Assembly: GCA_030272585.1 (NCBI GenBank)
Contig: BSYQ01000017.1
Span: forward strand, 248,001-312,000
Length of the DNA stretch: 64,000 nt
Direction: 5' to 3'
Source of the DNA: Bryopsis sp. KO-2023
Taxonomy: Eukaryota > Chlorophyta > Ulvophyceae > Bryopsidales > Bryopsidaceae
Of the stretch, positions 1 through 10,771 are shown one piece after another. A model generated the notes under the pieces. The model did no database searches and was not told the DNA's origin. It saw only the letters and a list, made by a program, of their open reading frames with translations. Numbering within the stretch: position 1 is the stretch's first letter; each line of letters opens with the position of its first letter. Both the position numbers and the translations under genes were made by a program.

Positions 1-400
1 ACCAGAAAAAAAAACACCAATGCCAGTGCGCGCAAAGACAGAAACAACACGAAGAAGAGGTCGGCGCGCGTTAAAAACCAAGCCGATGCTTAATCAAAGT
101 CGAAATCAATCAAATTTCATCACCATTGCGCTCCTAAGTCAGACTAAAACCGAATCGTCGCACCACTGCCACGATTCATGGCGAATTCCACGATTCGCCA
201 TGTCCGACAACTCATTAACTCGTGCTGTCTTTCTCCAGGAGGAAGGGGCCAGAAAAAACGTGGATGGCTATTTTTCTTTTCATTTTCTTTTCCTTTCCTC
301 TTCTTTTCTTTTCTTTTTTTTTTTTTCTTTTTTTTTAAAGGGGGGGGTAAGAATCACTCTTCTCCTTCTTCTCACTAGTAGCAACAAGGGATGTGGGAAT
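1..400. repeat. Left arm of a large inverted repeat
   Basis: Bases 1-133 match the reverse complement of 30,292-30,443 almost throughout, including the block read here as ccagtgcgcgcaaagacag. Weaker but collinear similarity continues to about 400, ending at the shared gtagcaacaa(a)ggg block and a poly-G/gtaa block. The right arm contains the upstream region of the gene starting at 30,476. The left arm may therefore be the promoter of a related gene running leftward out of the window. The arms differ by substitutions and small indels, so the duplication is not very recent. Confidence 0.75.
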
Positions 401-820
401 GGGTGTACCAGAACATGCACAGGAAAGCAAAAAAGAAAACAGGCAAGAAAAAAAAAGACGACTGACAAGCCACCGTTAGGAATCCAACCTGGCACAAGAA
501 GAAAAGGAAAAAAAAAAGAGTAAAATTCTTACAATGTACGAGCACCGCACCTCAACAAAAAAACCCTGCCCTCTCAGAAAAAACACACACCGAAAATAAA
601 GAACTTGCTTGCTTGGCCCTCCAATCGAATTCTTTATTGAATGTACAAAACACCCCAGCAAATCAATCCGCTTTTCGCCACACCCATCTCAATCTACAAG
701 AACTCCCTATCCTATCCATTCCACACCTGCTCCAAATTCACAGTTTGCTTTCGAAATCACCCCTGCTCAGCGGTCCATTAACAGAGAAAGCCCACACAAT
801 TTCTGAAAAAAGAACCCCTC

Positions 821-851
<31 letters not shown>

Positions 852-958
852 AAAAGGAGGATGGCACGGGGGGTTCACCGGATTCTCACGTCTTTAACAT
901 ATCATACAGATTCTTTCAAAACAGAAAAATTGAACTACATTGTATCCCATGGTCGATT
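401..958. other. Intergenic, no gene seen
   Basis: AT-rich and purine-rich sequence with a long C run followed directly by an A run near 820-855. The short open frames here are low-complexity and have no recognisable domain. It probably contains the 3' untranslated region of the minus-strand BTB gene. Confidence 0.6.
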
Positions 959-3005
959 CTAGCATCCACGAGGAATGACCATGAACCTGCCTTTCCGCAC
1001 ACTCCCCCACGACGATTTAACATGCAAGCAGCCCTCCGGGGAGGAGTGCGTGGAGAGCCCATAGTCTTCAAATTGACTGCCCCTAGCCACCAATTTCCCG
1101 CTGAACCCACAACTGCACGTGCCAGCCCCCTTGTTCAAACCCGCCGGATTGCTAGGCATCGTGGTGGGGACGGAAGAGGAGGTCGTCAGTTCACTAGGCA
1201 GTGAAGCTGCCGAGCTCAATGACTGACTGGGGGTGGTTGCATGCTCATGTCTGACTTCACTCAGGTTCACGGAGATGGGACCCGGGGTGGGCAATTTCAG
1301 AAACATCAGCAAATGCAGGAAAGCTCCAGCCGATTTGGCCGATCCACAGATGATGCCGACCCCCACCGAGACGTCGAAGGTTCTCTGCTCCACACCGAAC
1401 ATGGGGTTGGATTTCGGCTTCTTGGAGAACCCCACGATGTTGGTGTTTTGCAGCAGATGGAAGGTCCCCACCAGGATTTCCTTGCTGGTTCGACACACGA
1501 TGGTGTAAACCCCGCTGCGTGGAACGCACCAGACCTCTTCCGTAACGTTGTGTGGATTTCCAAAGGGGGTGGCCGACGAGGAGAGCACCTGGCAGCCCAT
1601 CGACATTTTGGTGAACAGATTCTCCAGCACGATCGTCTTGTTGAATGCAGAGAGGAGGAGACTCCCCAGCTCCGGGTGGTTGGCCAGCAGCGGGGCCAGC
1701 ACCGTTTCGCTCAATTCTTGCAACCCGGCAAACCCCACCACTCGGAGCTCCAGTTTGGCCAGCACCCCCCCCACATCCACCTCCTCGGTCGTGACCCCCA
1801 GCCAATCCACCACCAGCTTGATCAAGGTGATATAATTCTTGGGGAAATTCCTGGCGAAATACGTGGGCAGGGCGCACCCGATCAGGGAATCTATCCCCAG
1901 CATGTCTAAGCACTCTATGTTCTCCTTGAGGCTGTCCGACGCCATCTGGTCGAACCACTCGATATTGTCTCGAATCGCTTTGATACATTGTATGGCAGCT
2001 TCCCCGTCGGCCACCATCAAATTCCTGGCTTGCTTATAAATCAGGAAGCAGTTTTCGATGTTTACGTGGAAATCGGCGGCTCGATACTCCTTGCAGACCT
2101 CCTCTAACACTGCAATGGAGTAAGTCCTAGCCAAGCTGGTCAGGGGCAGAATGTTGATCGGGTCGATTTCGCAGGAGCCCGTGTGGAGGAAGGTGAGCAT
2201 TTGTTTGACGGCGTCGGAATCCACGTGTTCGATGTGCAGGGTGCCGGTTTCTTTCTCCAGCATGTCGTTTGAGAAGGCTTTGTCGAAAACTTCGCTGCTG
2301 GCTCGGAGAACCATTTTCAGACAGGGGATGGATTCGCTGTTGGAGGTGGTGACCGTTACGTCGCATTTGGAGGGGTCTCCGAAAGCTGTCCGGACGTGTT
2401 GGATCAAAGGGGTTTCCCTCTGCTTGATCGATTTGGTGCTCTGTGGTTTTTGTGTTTTTTTGTTAAAAGGAAGGGGGGGGGGAAGGAAAAAAAAAAAAAA
2501 AAAACGTCAGCAGGGAAGATTTTACAGAGGTTTGGAAAGTGTATTAAATATGAAAAGGAAAGAATCGAAAACAAAATAAGAGAGAGAGAGAGGAAAAAAA
2601 GGAATATGTTCGTGATGGGAAAATATCCAGCAGGTGTATTTTTGAAAATATGTAATTTATTTAAAAAAAACGATAAAAATCGAACTGCAAGACAGGGACG
2701 GTCAGAGGATTTCTCCCACTGCCGCCCATTAAAAAAAAGCCCAACGAAAAAAACTGTTGGAAAAAAAAGAGAACCAGAAAGGCATGGTGATTATGTAAAA
2801 ACACATTCTCCATCGCCACAAGGCCCCCCCTCAAAAAAATAATAATTCATTAATTAATTAAGAAAAAAAGTATAGATTTCAGCTGCAGGGGCATTGGAAA
2901 TATTCTAGATAACCACAGTATATATCTATATATTCAAAATACAAAAATGGAAGTCTAACTTTTTTTCAAGAAAGGAGTTTTTTTCTGTAACTGTGTGCCT
3001 ACCAT
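959..3005 (-). CDS. BTB/POZ domain protein, two exons
   Basis: The protein of about 494 residues carries an N-terminal BTB/POZ fold. Such proteins usually act as oligomerising adaptors, often for cullin-3 ubiquitin ligases, but no partner can be read here. The main exon is 2440-959, after the acceptor accacag. The BTB domain covers roughly residues 20-115 (CDVTV, LRASSEVFDKAF, SLARTYSIAVLEEV). A BACK-like helical stretch follows, then a Ser/Thr/Pro-rich tail ending in a Cys/Gly-rich segment. The first in-frame ATG inside this exon lies within the BTB domain, so it is not the start. The best start is an ATG at 3005-3003 followed immediately by a gtaggc donor, so exon 1 would code only for Met and the intron (3002-2441) is phase 0. 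The domain call is firm; the start is inferred. Confidence 0.8.
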
Positions 3006-3367
3006 CTTCTGCTGCTGTGGGAAATTGAACTTCTACAAAACAAGCGCGCGAGGGGTCTACGCCGAGACGTAGCGAAACTATCTACACACGACTTAGGTCG
3101 CTAAGCTAAGGGGGTGTGGCGGTCTCCTTTTCTATTCGCTTTTCGAGAAACGCCCTCGGACGTCACATAAAAAAGCACCACCCCAGCTTCCGCCCAACTT
3201 CCATATCCATGTCTTCCTGGTGTTGAAATGACCACCCCGATTAAAAAATCAAGCCAGGCTTTTTTTGAATTGGCCAAAAAAAAAAAAAAACACGATCATC
3301 GACAGACGAAAGGGAGAAAAAAAAAAAGGAGCAACGTGCGAAAAAAAACAAACAAAAGCGGTGTAAA
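3006..3367. promoter_or_regulatory. Bidirectional promoter region
   Basis: About 360 bases separate the proposed start of the minus-strand BTB gene from the start of the plus-strand 51-residue gene. The segment is more GC-rich than its surroundings and holds a GGGGGTGTGGCGG block near 3110 and a near-consensus CRE-like gacgtcac at 3159. These are seen in the sequence; that they drive both genes is inference. Confidence 0.4.
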
Positions 3368-3523
3368 ATGAAGCTTCGCCATATGTACGTTGCGTTTTCG
3401 GTTGCGGGGATCGCTGCCGCGGGTTTCGCTTCTCTGAGCATCGGTAGCGGCATGGCCAAGCTGGCGCAAGAAGTGGTGAAGGAGCAAGCGAAAGCCGGCC
3501 AACCGTCTAAACCTGACCTGTAG
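3368..3523 (+). CDS. Small single-pass membrane protein, 51 residues
   Basis: A single uninterrupted frame runs from ATG at 3368 to TAG at 3521-3523. The product has a short basic start (MKLRHM), one hydrophobic helix of about 20 residues rich in Ala, Gly and Val, and a polar tail with an amphipathic stretch (MAKLAQEVVKEQAK) ending in KPDL. The region is GC-rich relative to its flanks and codon use looks like coding DNA, which is the main argument that it is real. Short proteins of this shape are common accessory subunits of mitochondrial inner-membrane complexes, but I do not recognise a family and assign no function. It lies head-to-head with the BTB gene. Confidence 0.5.
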   Translation: MKLRHMYVAFSVAGIAAAGFASLSIGSGMAKLAQEVVKEQAKAGQPSKPDL

Positions 3524-4946
3524 GGGACGTCGCTCAAATCACGCAAAACGGAGGGAAATGTTTCAAAACACACATGAGAAATGCGATATGTTGATTGCCT
3601 GGGTGTAAAATCTGGTTCAGGATTTCTTGAGTGAATTCCCCCATTTTCTGTTTGACTGAGCACCAGTTTCAGCATTGCTTGTTAAAACCAAAGAATGGTT
3701 TCTGCAAGGTGGTATTTCTCTCGGTCGCTTTCTGTCTGTGCTTGCATTTTTCCCGATCTTTTATTTTTCGATTATTTTCATTTTTTTCACTGGGTGAATT
3801 TGGGGGGGAGGGGGGAAAGTGGGTATGCCGGCTGTAAGAAAAAAAAAATGAAGGAAGGAAAAAAGAAAAAGAAACGAAGCAAAAAGGGATGAAAGAGTTT
3901 TTTAAACTTTTGTGGATGACCTCGAGATTGTAATGGGTTTTTCTCTGTCGAAAACTGAGAACTGTGTCGTCGGTTTTAAAGCAACCCCCTCCCCCCCCCA
4001 AAAAAATAGAAATAAATAGAAATAAAAACACTGTCCCCAAGAAATATATATATATGTTTTTTGCCATCCAGGGCAGCTGTGGGATCCAATATATATAGAC
4101 AGAGAGATAGATATAGATCTATGTGTGTGTGGGTGGAGAATGGCTGGTCACTCGCTGATCAGATGCTGGATTTTCCACAGGGTGTCATTGGGGTGGGAAG
4201 CCTTTTATCTGATTGAGAACTCCCAACACCCACTGTGTTTTGCTTCTCGCTGGTTTTTCAAAAAGTCACCCACACATTAGTTAATCAGATCCAAAATGCC
4301 ACAGCGGTGACTTTCGATTTTGCCTTTTGAGCGGTGTTCTCCTTCTGATTAACTATAATGTGTGCGTAAGTGGGGGGTCCCCACCGAAAAGAGGGTGGCT
4401 GCTCAGGCAGCATAGTCATTTTCGATCAATAATTTTCTGAAATTCATTATTTGATGATGATTTGGAAATTTTTTTTGTAATTATTCCTGGACACATCCGA
4501 TGATGGATTGAAAAAAAACTCATGAGAAAAACAGAAAAAACAAAAAAAAAGACGATATTTTTTCATTTTTTCTTAAATTCTGCTCAGTTTGGAAAAAAGA
4601 CGATTTCCCCTTTTAGACACTGTGTTTTGAGAAGAAGTGTGAGGAAATCGAAAAAATAACATCGAAAAGAGTGACCCGATGACGTAATGACTGTCGGTAC
4701 GAACTTCACTCTGTGCGAGGTGGAAAAACACAACCGTCTCGAAACAACGTGTGAGAAACGAAAAAGAGTGCAAAACGGCTTTTACTTCGGAAAAGAAAAA
4801 AAAGCACCTGCTGGAAACACTTATATTTCGAAACCGACAAGGAGCATCAAGAGTGAAAGAGATTGCGAACGGCGAAAGGTCGTGGAATTTGTTTCGAGGT
4901 CGGAAGAGTTTTTTTTTTGTCTGTTAAGAGTTTTCCCTGAGCAGCG
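3524..4946. other. Intergenic with an imperfect hairpin
   Basis: No convincing gene is visible. An imperfect inverted repeat pairs 4271-4289 (cacacattagttaatcag) with 4345-4364, separated by about 55 bases; it could be a degenerate small transposon end pair. The last 250 bases are the likely promoter and leader of the CHMP5 gene. Confidence 0.5.
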
Positions 4947-7446
4947 ATGAAAAGGGTGTTCGGAACGAAAAAAGACAAGGCGCCACCTCCGAGTATCGAG
5001 GATGCGACGGGGAACATCAACTCGAGGGGGGACACGTGAGTTTTGCATCTTTTTGTTTATTTTTTCACTGTTTGAAGCTGGCGAGAACTCCCTCTCCAAA
5101 AAAGCTGAGCGTCGTTTCTTTAATTGCTTGACAGCATTCTCGCTGGTTCAAGTTTTTTCCAACTTACGCTTGTGTTGTTTTTTAAAGAAAGAAAACCGTT
5201 TTTCTGGTCGTCGGTGGTGATTGAGAGTGAGATTGTCACGCTTTTTTTCCCCGCAAAAAGCAACGCTCTTTGTTTTTGTTCTTGCCCTGCAGCATCGATG
5301 AAAAGATTCGAAAACTCGACGAACAGCTCGTGAAGGCCCGTACTCAAATCTCCAGAACGCGACCCGGGGCTTCGCAAGAAATGGCGAAAAGGAGAGCGTT
5401 GCAGGTAAGCCATCATCCTCTCGTTTTAGCCCCACGCGAATCTCGTCGTTGCTTCCTGTCAGCTTCCACGGGCGGAAGCGTGCTCTGGACAAGCACGCCA
5501 CGCACGCGAAGCTGATAGGAAGCCAGGACGATCATGAATTTCTGTAAAATTCAATTTTCTTTTTCAAGCATGTCCATTTTTGTCTGCTTCCAGGAAGGTT
5601 TCTGTGAGGGCAGTTGAGTTTTGCGTAATTTAAAAACTTGAAAAAAAAAAATAATAATAATAATAATTAAATAAAGCAATCCCATATGCTAAGGTTTGTA
5701 TGGGGCAGTTGTATTGAGGAAAAAAATAACACTGTTTTTTTGTAATCGTTATTCCACCAAGATAGCTCATTTTTTATGCAAAAAGGAAACCTATTGCAAT
5801 GGTGTCGACACGAGCAATATTTGTGGAACATTATCGAATAAAGTCGTTGAGCAAAACTAAAGCTGTTTATTTCTGCAACCATCAAAAATCTGGCTTGTGG
5901 AAAGTCGATAATGAAATTTCTCTTTTGCTTTCCTTTCTCTCCCCCCCCCAACCCCTTCCCCAAAAAAAAACCAACAGATTTTGAAACAAAAGCGGATGTA
6001 TGAGGGGCAGCGGGACCAGTTATATCAACAGCAGTACAATTTGGAGCAAGTGGCTTTCACCACGGAATCCGTGAAAGACACAGTCAGCACTGTGCAAGCG
6101 CTCAAGGGGGCGCACAAGGAACTCAAGACGCAAATGAAAAAGAAAGAATTCAACATCGATAAAATCGAACAGCTCCAGGATGATATGACCGACCTCATGG
6201 TAAAAAAAAATAAATGCTAATGTGTCCGAAATTGGCAAACTTTTGGAAAAAATGCGAAAATTCTGTGTGAATATTTGGAAGTCATTTCTACTTTCGAAAG
6301 TAAAATTTTCTTTAAACAGGTACTGTTTGGTAATTTTTGGGAGCCTATTGTCTGGTTTGTTTTATCTCTGAAATGGCTTATGGAATGTTGATATGGTTTC
6401 CTTGGCTGAAAGCAGTGTGACATGAATCTGTGTTTGATTTTTTTTTTCAATTTTTTTTGGGGGGGTGGGGTGGGGAAAGGAATTTTATCGAGTGTATATG
6501 AGAGGCTTTGCATTTTGGATGGTGATTCGAATATAGGAATCGTCTTTTTCTGGCTTTTTTTTTTTTTTGGAAAGCGGGGGGGGGTAAACCCTCGCCTATA
6601 TTTGGTCTGACTTTCATCACTTCAAATTTCGTTTCCTCGCTCCCGAACAAATATCCAAATTTCCCCTTTTTTTTTTTTGGTTGAATTTGATGGTTCACCT
6701 GTTTTTTTATCATGTGGTTTCAACAGGATGTACAAAACGACATTCAAGAGGCGTTGGGTCGGACGTACGATCTGCCTGACGAAATCGACGAGTCTGAGTT
6801 GATGGACGAACTCGATGCCTTGGAGGCAGACATGGCCATGGAATCCAGCAATGCCGAACAAGGGGCTGTTCCTTCGTATCTCCAGGTAATATATGTATTT
6901 TTTTTTTATTCGACCAATAAAAAAGGATGTGTTGCAGGCACGAGTGTAATGATAGAATTTGCTTTATTTAAAGTTTTCTGGGAGGATGATCTGTTTTTTT
7001 GTCCATGCCTACCCTGGCCAGTTTTTAATTTTTTGTTTCTCCAGAGTGAAGCCTCATTGTCGTTTTTTTTGTTTATTGTTTGCACGCATCAAAACAAAAG
7101 TGTGTTACGAGGAGGATATCGAACCCCCATATTTTTATTTTTTTTGGGGGGGGGGCTTTTGCTATCATTAATTATTCTATCTTATTGACAGACACGTGTT
7201 GAGTTGTCTATAGTTTCCTGGATATTTTCAAGGATGTGTTTGCACAGAGTTTTTTTCCAACCCTCCCTTTCAATGCTGAATAATATCAACAGCTGATTTT
7301 TCTCTTTCTGTGCTGAATAAATTCAACAGGATGACTCATTGCCGGAGGCTCCGCTGGAACTACCCAATGCAGTGCCTGCCGGGCAGCAGCCGCAGGATCA
7401 GGCCGTCGACGAATTCGGCCTCCCAGCGATGCCCCAGAGAAACTGA
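4947..7446 (+). CDS. CHMP5: ESCRT-III subunit CHMP5/VPS60
   Basis: A SNF7-family subunit of the ESCRT-III machinery, which buds vesicles into multivesicular endosomes; CHMP5/VPS60 binds the LIP5/VTA1 regulator of the VPS4 ATPase. Five exons (4947-5035, 5293-5404, 5978-6199, 6727-6885, 7330-7446) have good GT-AG borders and join in phase to give 232 residues, close to the usual 220. Family signatures are plain: FGTKK near the start, RGDTIDEKIRKLDEQL at about 27-42, RTRPG, the LKQKRMYEGQRDQLYQQQ stretch, a long charged coiled coil, then LGRTYDLPDEIDESELM and the EL-DALE acidic helix. The C-terminal tail is Pro/Gln-rich. The start is fixed by the conserved N-terminal motif. Identification is secure. 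Confidence 0.96.
6275..6341 (+). repeat. Short dispersed repeat inside a CHMP5 intron
   Basis: About 67 bases in the third intron are nearly identical to 62,780-62,847 inside an intron of the 5'-nucleotidase gene. The core taaaattttctttaaacagg and the flanking tactgtttggtaattttt block are shared, with only a few mismatches toward the left end. Orientation relative to the host gene is the same in both. Confidence 0.75.
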
Positions 7447-9514
7447 TCACAAATTGTTGTTTTTTCCTTTTTTTCTTTTCCTCCCGTTGTTGTTGGGCAT
7501 TAGTGTGTGGTTTTTCGTGCGTTTTTGTTTGAAAAAACACAAAGGCATCTTTTTTGCACACAGCAGCAATGGGCACATTAGAAAGGAAAAGGAAAAGGAA
7601 AAAACAACCCATAGGAGTGAGAGCTGGAAATTCGTTCATGGGCAATTTGTACCTCAAAAAAAAAATAATTCAAAAGTTGAAAGGAAAAATTGGGGGGGGG
7701 GCAAATGAGTTGGTAGGGCGGATGGAATCGAAAAAGGAAAAAAAAAGTTGCGGCAAAAAACAGTGGCTGGAAGAGTTGCTTCTTTCTTTTTCTCCAGCTC
7801 GTTGATTCATTGAGTTTTTCGAAAGGGGGGGGGGGGAGCGTTCAGTTTTCGCTTCCTTTTTCCTTGGGCCTTTTTTTTTCTATCAGATGCGTCTCATGGA
7901 TCGATGAATGATTTTTATATCTGTATATGTCTGAGACATTTAGGCTGCCTCGTGATTGGGTGAGTAGGTCCGCCTTTGTTTGTGTGCTGGTTGTGTTTTC
8001 TGTACGATTATAGTTTTATGGTTAAAAAAAGAGTATACTGTTTTGTGCGGACAGTCTTTGGCCATTCCCCGTTTTTGGATCTGGTTTCTGGATGTATTGC
8101 TTTAATCAGTGCATTCGAATGCAGCATCTGTTGGGGATCTTGAGTGAAATGGACACATCATCAAGGTACATCTTCTTGAAAAATAGGACTGATGTTGAAA
8201 ACCAATTGTATAAGGCGTCAGCAGTGTATTTTTTTGTCCAATTTCACTGGCCCAAAAGTGGCCCTAAATCTGGCGTCTCATCCAGTTGTGGCCCTTTTGT
8301 GGCCACAAAATTTGCCATTCTGATTTTTTTTGGGGCCAAAATGGGCCAAAAGGGCCATTTTTTTTGACGCCGCGTCAGTTATGTGGATGGACAATGAATC
8401 AAACGCATTTTTGGCGGGTTCTTGTGGCGGGACTGCAGTGAATCGGCCTGACTTGCAATCGATGCGATGTTGCTTTCGACTGAGGTGCTCCCTTTCTCAA
8501 TGACCCACCAAGCTGACCCAAATCGCACTGGTTCATAACTCCTGTCAGACATCCATGCCAGCTTAAAAACCATGAGGACGGGCTTCCGAGGATAACAACA
8601 GGTCTGTTCCAGTGGCAGTCCTTGTTTTCAACTCCAGGCAGAGTATATAGTCTCAGGCACAGATCGGTTGCCCAGTTCACCGTTCATGTACCAGTCCAGC
8701 TGACAGTGGAGGAAGCAGACAAATCATGGGTTTATATCAATTTTATGTAGTATATTTGATCGTTCTATTCAGAATGATTAATATAAAAATATGTTTTCGT
8801 CAGTTCCGAGGGGTAGTGAGTGTTGGATACTCATGGCAGGATGGTCGAGTGTTGTGGCAATATATATATTACCAACATTACCAACATTGTTCATATCAAT
8901 CAATCAATGATTGAACAAAAACGAAAAGGTTCGGATCGAGATTCTCAACGCACACATCCTTTACATTTGGCCTACGACTCTTTCTGGACCGTACAGACGG
9001 CCGAAGTCCCTTTCGAAAATATCACAAAACAATCCACACACTCGCCACCACCTCCAACGCGAAAGGAAGACAGCTCTCGCCACGGTCAGGCCCAAATGTA
9101 TGGTGCTCAGAAACCACGCACAGGCATGGTTCATCATACGATAAAAAGAGGCTCTCCACTACTTTTCAAGTGGATTCTGCCTCGATGTTCACTGCTCCAC
9201 GAAAGAGAGGAACGATGCTCGTGTTACGCCCGAAATTATACAAGATCCTCTGGTTTTGTGTTTCGCTTCCTGTGTCACCCCACTCACTTCACCGCTTCAA
9301 GGTGGGGCCTGGGAAAACTGCTAGTAGCAGAAGCATTTTGGTGCCGAAGAGTCCAATGGGAAAATCAGCAGGTTGTGGTTGGGATCGAAAGAGGCCCCGC
9401 TTCGCAGCCCGTTCCTTGCGCAGCTGTGGAAAATACGAATGCCGGTCACCACTAATGCAAACAAAGAAACACATTTCTGAGTGGAAACCATGACCATCAA
9501 ATATGCAACGCTTC
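7447..9514. other. Intergenic, no gene seen
   Basis: It holds the CHMP5 3' flank, a G run near 7827, and between about 8230 and 8375 a stretch with repeated ggccaaaa / ttttggcc units on both strands that could fold on itself. An (atca)n simple repeat lies near 8895. Open frames from 8820 to 9500 on either strand have no domain and no matching splice structure. Confidence 0.5.
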
Positions 9515-10771
9515 TCACCCTGGAGCATCCCAGCAGCACGAGTACTCTTCTACGGTTGTGCAGACTGGGAGCTGAGCGCCAGCCGTTGTCGAGGAGGAGC
9601 CAGAATCGGCAGTTCCGTCGCCGCTTGTCGCTGGCTCTGGGTCGCCCACAAGATTGACGCTGTTGTTGATTGCGGCGGAGCTTCCCTCCACGTCGACTCC
9701 GCATTCGGATTCGACACCCAGTTCGCCTGTACCGAAAACATCCTCACTGTCATGGACGAACCAAGTTGATCGAGCAGCGATATCACCACAAAAACGGACG
9801 AACCTGTGCAGACTTCAGATGTCGCGATCGCTAGGGCTTCGGCTATGGCTGTTGTTGCGGACTCGACAAACTCAGAACGGAACGCCTCGGCTGATCCGCT
9901 TCCTTCGACGCACGCCCTGGCACTACCTTCCGCGGCGGCTTGCGCGAATCCTACCGCTATCGCGGTCAAGTCTCCCATACACACGGCGCTGGAATCGCCG
10001 CCAGCTGCAATTGCAACGGCACGAGCGAAAGCTTCGGCATACGCGGTTGCGAATGAATCTCCGCGCGCTACGCTGAAACCGCATCCGAATCCTTGCCCAT
10101 CACAAGAGACCTGCACACGCAGAACCCCACCAACTCTCAGCAACGTGTGATACTTTTCCCCCAAACACCCAAATAAACTAAAATCACTTTTCATTGTGTT
10201 GAAACAGTCGAGTCCAAAGCAAGAACACCGACCTTTGCCAACGCTTCAAAGTAGACGGTGGCCACTGCAGTCGCAGCGGCCGTTGCTGCGGCCTGCGCCG
10301 ATACTGGGCTACACAGGTCGTTGGTCAGGATTTCTTCGACTTCGGTTTCCAGTTTGGATTCTGCGGACGCCAGAGACTGTGGAGAAACGGCGGTAGAAAG
10401 TCAGTCAGTTACTCCACCCAAGTAAGTGGTGATGAACCCAAGTATGACAAGCAGAAGCACTGGCTGAAAAAGGTGATTCATACGCTGCAGCTTGCTCCGG
10501 CCCAGCCCTTGCACGACCCCGATTTCACCACGAGGCTCACCGAACCAAATACCTGGCAAGAAGTGGTTGAGGTTTGGTAGAGGCGTCGACCTGGGAAAAA
10601 CAGCCCGCGAAGTTAAGGCGGCACAACCCAACCAAAGCAAGAAGACGATTCACTCGCGACCCACAAAGCTCCAAAAAAAGGGCAATTGTGCTTCAAACCT
10701 GCCAAAGCTTGTGGCGGCGCCGGGAGTGCAAGGAAAGCCAAAATCATAGCAGCGTTCAGCGTCATCGTCAT
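9515..10771 (-). CDS. Predicted secreted Ala-rich, Cys-containing protein
   Basis: Four exons (10771-10699, 10360-10233, 10110-9804, 9726-9515) join in phase to give 239 residues. The first exon is almost exactly a signal peptide (MTMTLNAAMILAFLALP, cleavage likely after QALA). The mature part starts ESKLETEVEEIL, then has a long Ala-rich middle in which Ala alternates with Ser, Tyr, Phe and Ile (ATAYAEAFARAVAIAAG, GFAQAAAEGSARA). It includes spaced Cys residues (VSCDGQGFGCGF, AVCMGD, ARACVEG, SEVCT) and an acidic Ser/Gly/Thr-rich tail ending EYSCCWDAPG. The pattern resembles silk-like or extracellular-matrix proteins, but I recognise no named family. It probably acts outside the cell or in a secretory compartment. 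Splice borders are inferred from GT-AG and phase; the third intron's limits are the least certain. Confidence 0.6.

Noticed and set aside
1257-1988. 243-codon minus-strand frame in the BTB locus
   Set aside because: An out-of-frame shadow of the BTB coding exon.
3241-3675. 144-codon minus-strand frame
   Set aside because: It is the antisense of the 51-residue plus-strand gene and its flanks; composition favours the plus strand.
8230-8375. Clustered ggccaaaa/ttttggcc words, considered as a CRISPR-like or tandem array
   Set aside because: Units and spacing are irregular and the genome is eukaryotic; it is more likely a low-complexity or hairpin-forming stretch.
8820-9500. Long open frames on both strands
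   Set aside because: No domain, no coherent splice borders, and the composition matches the 3' flank of the Ala-rich gene.
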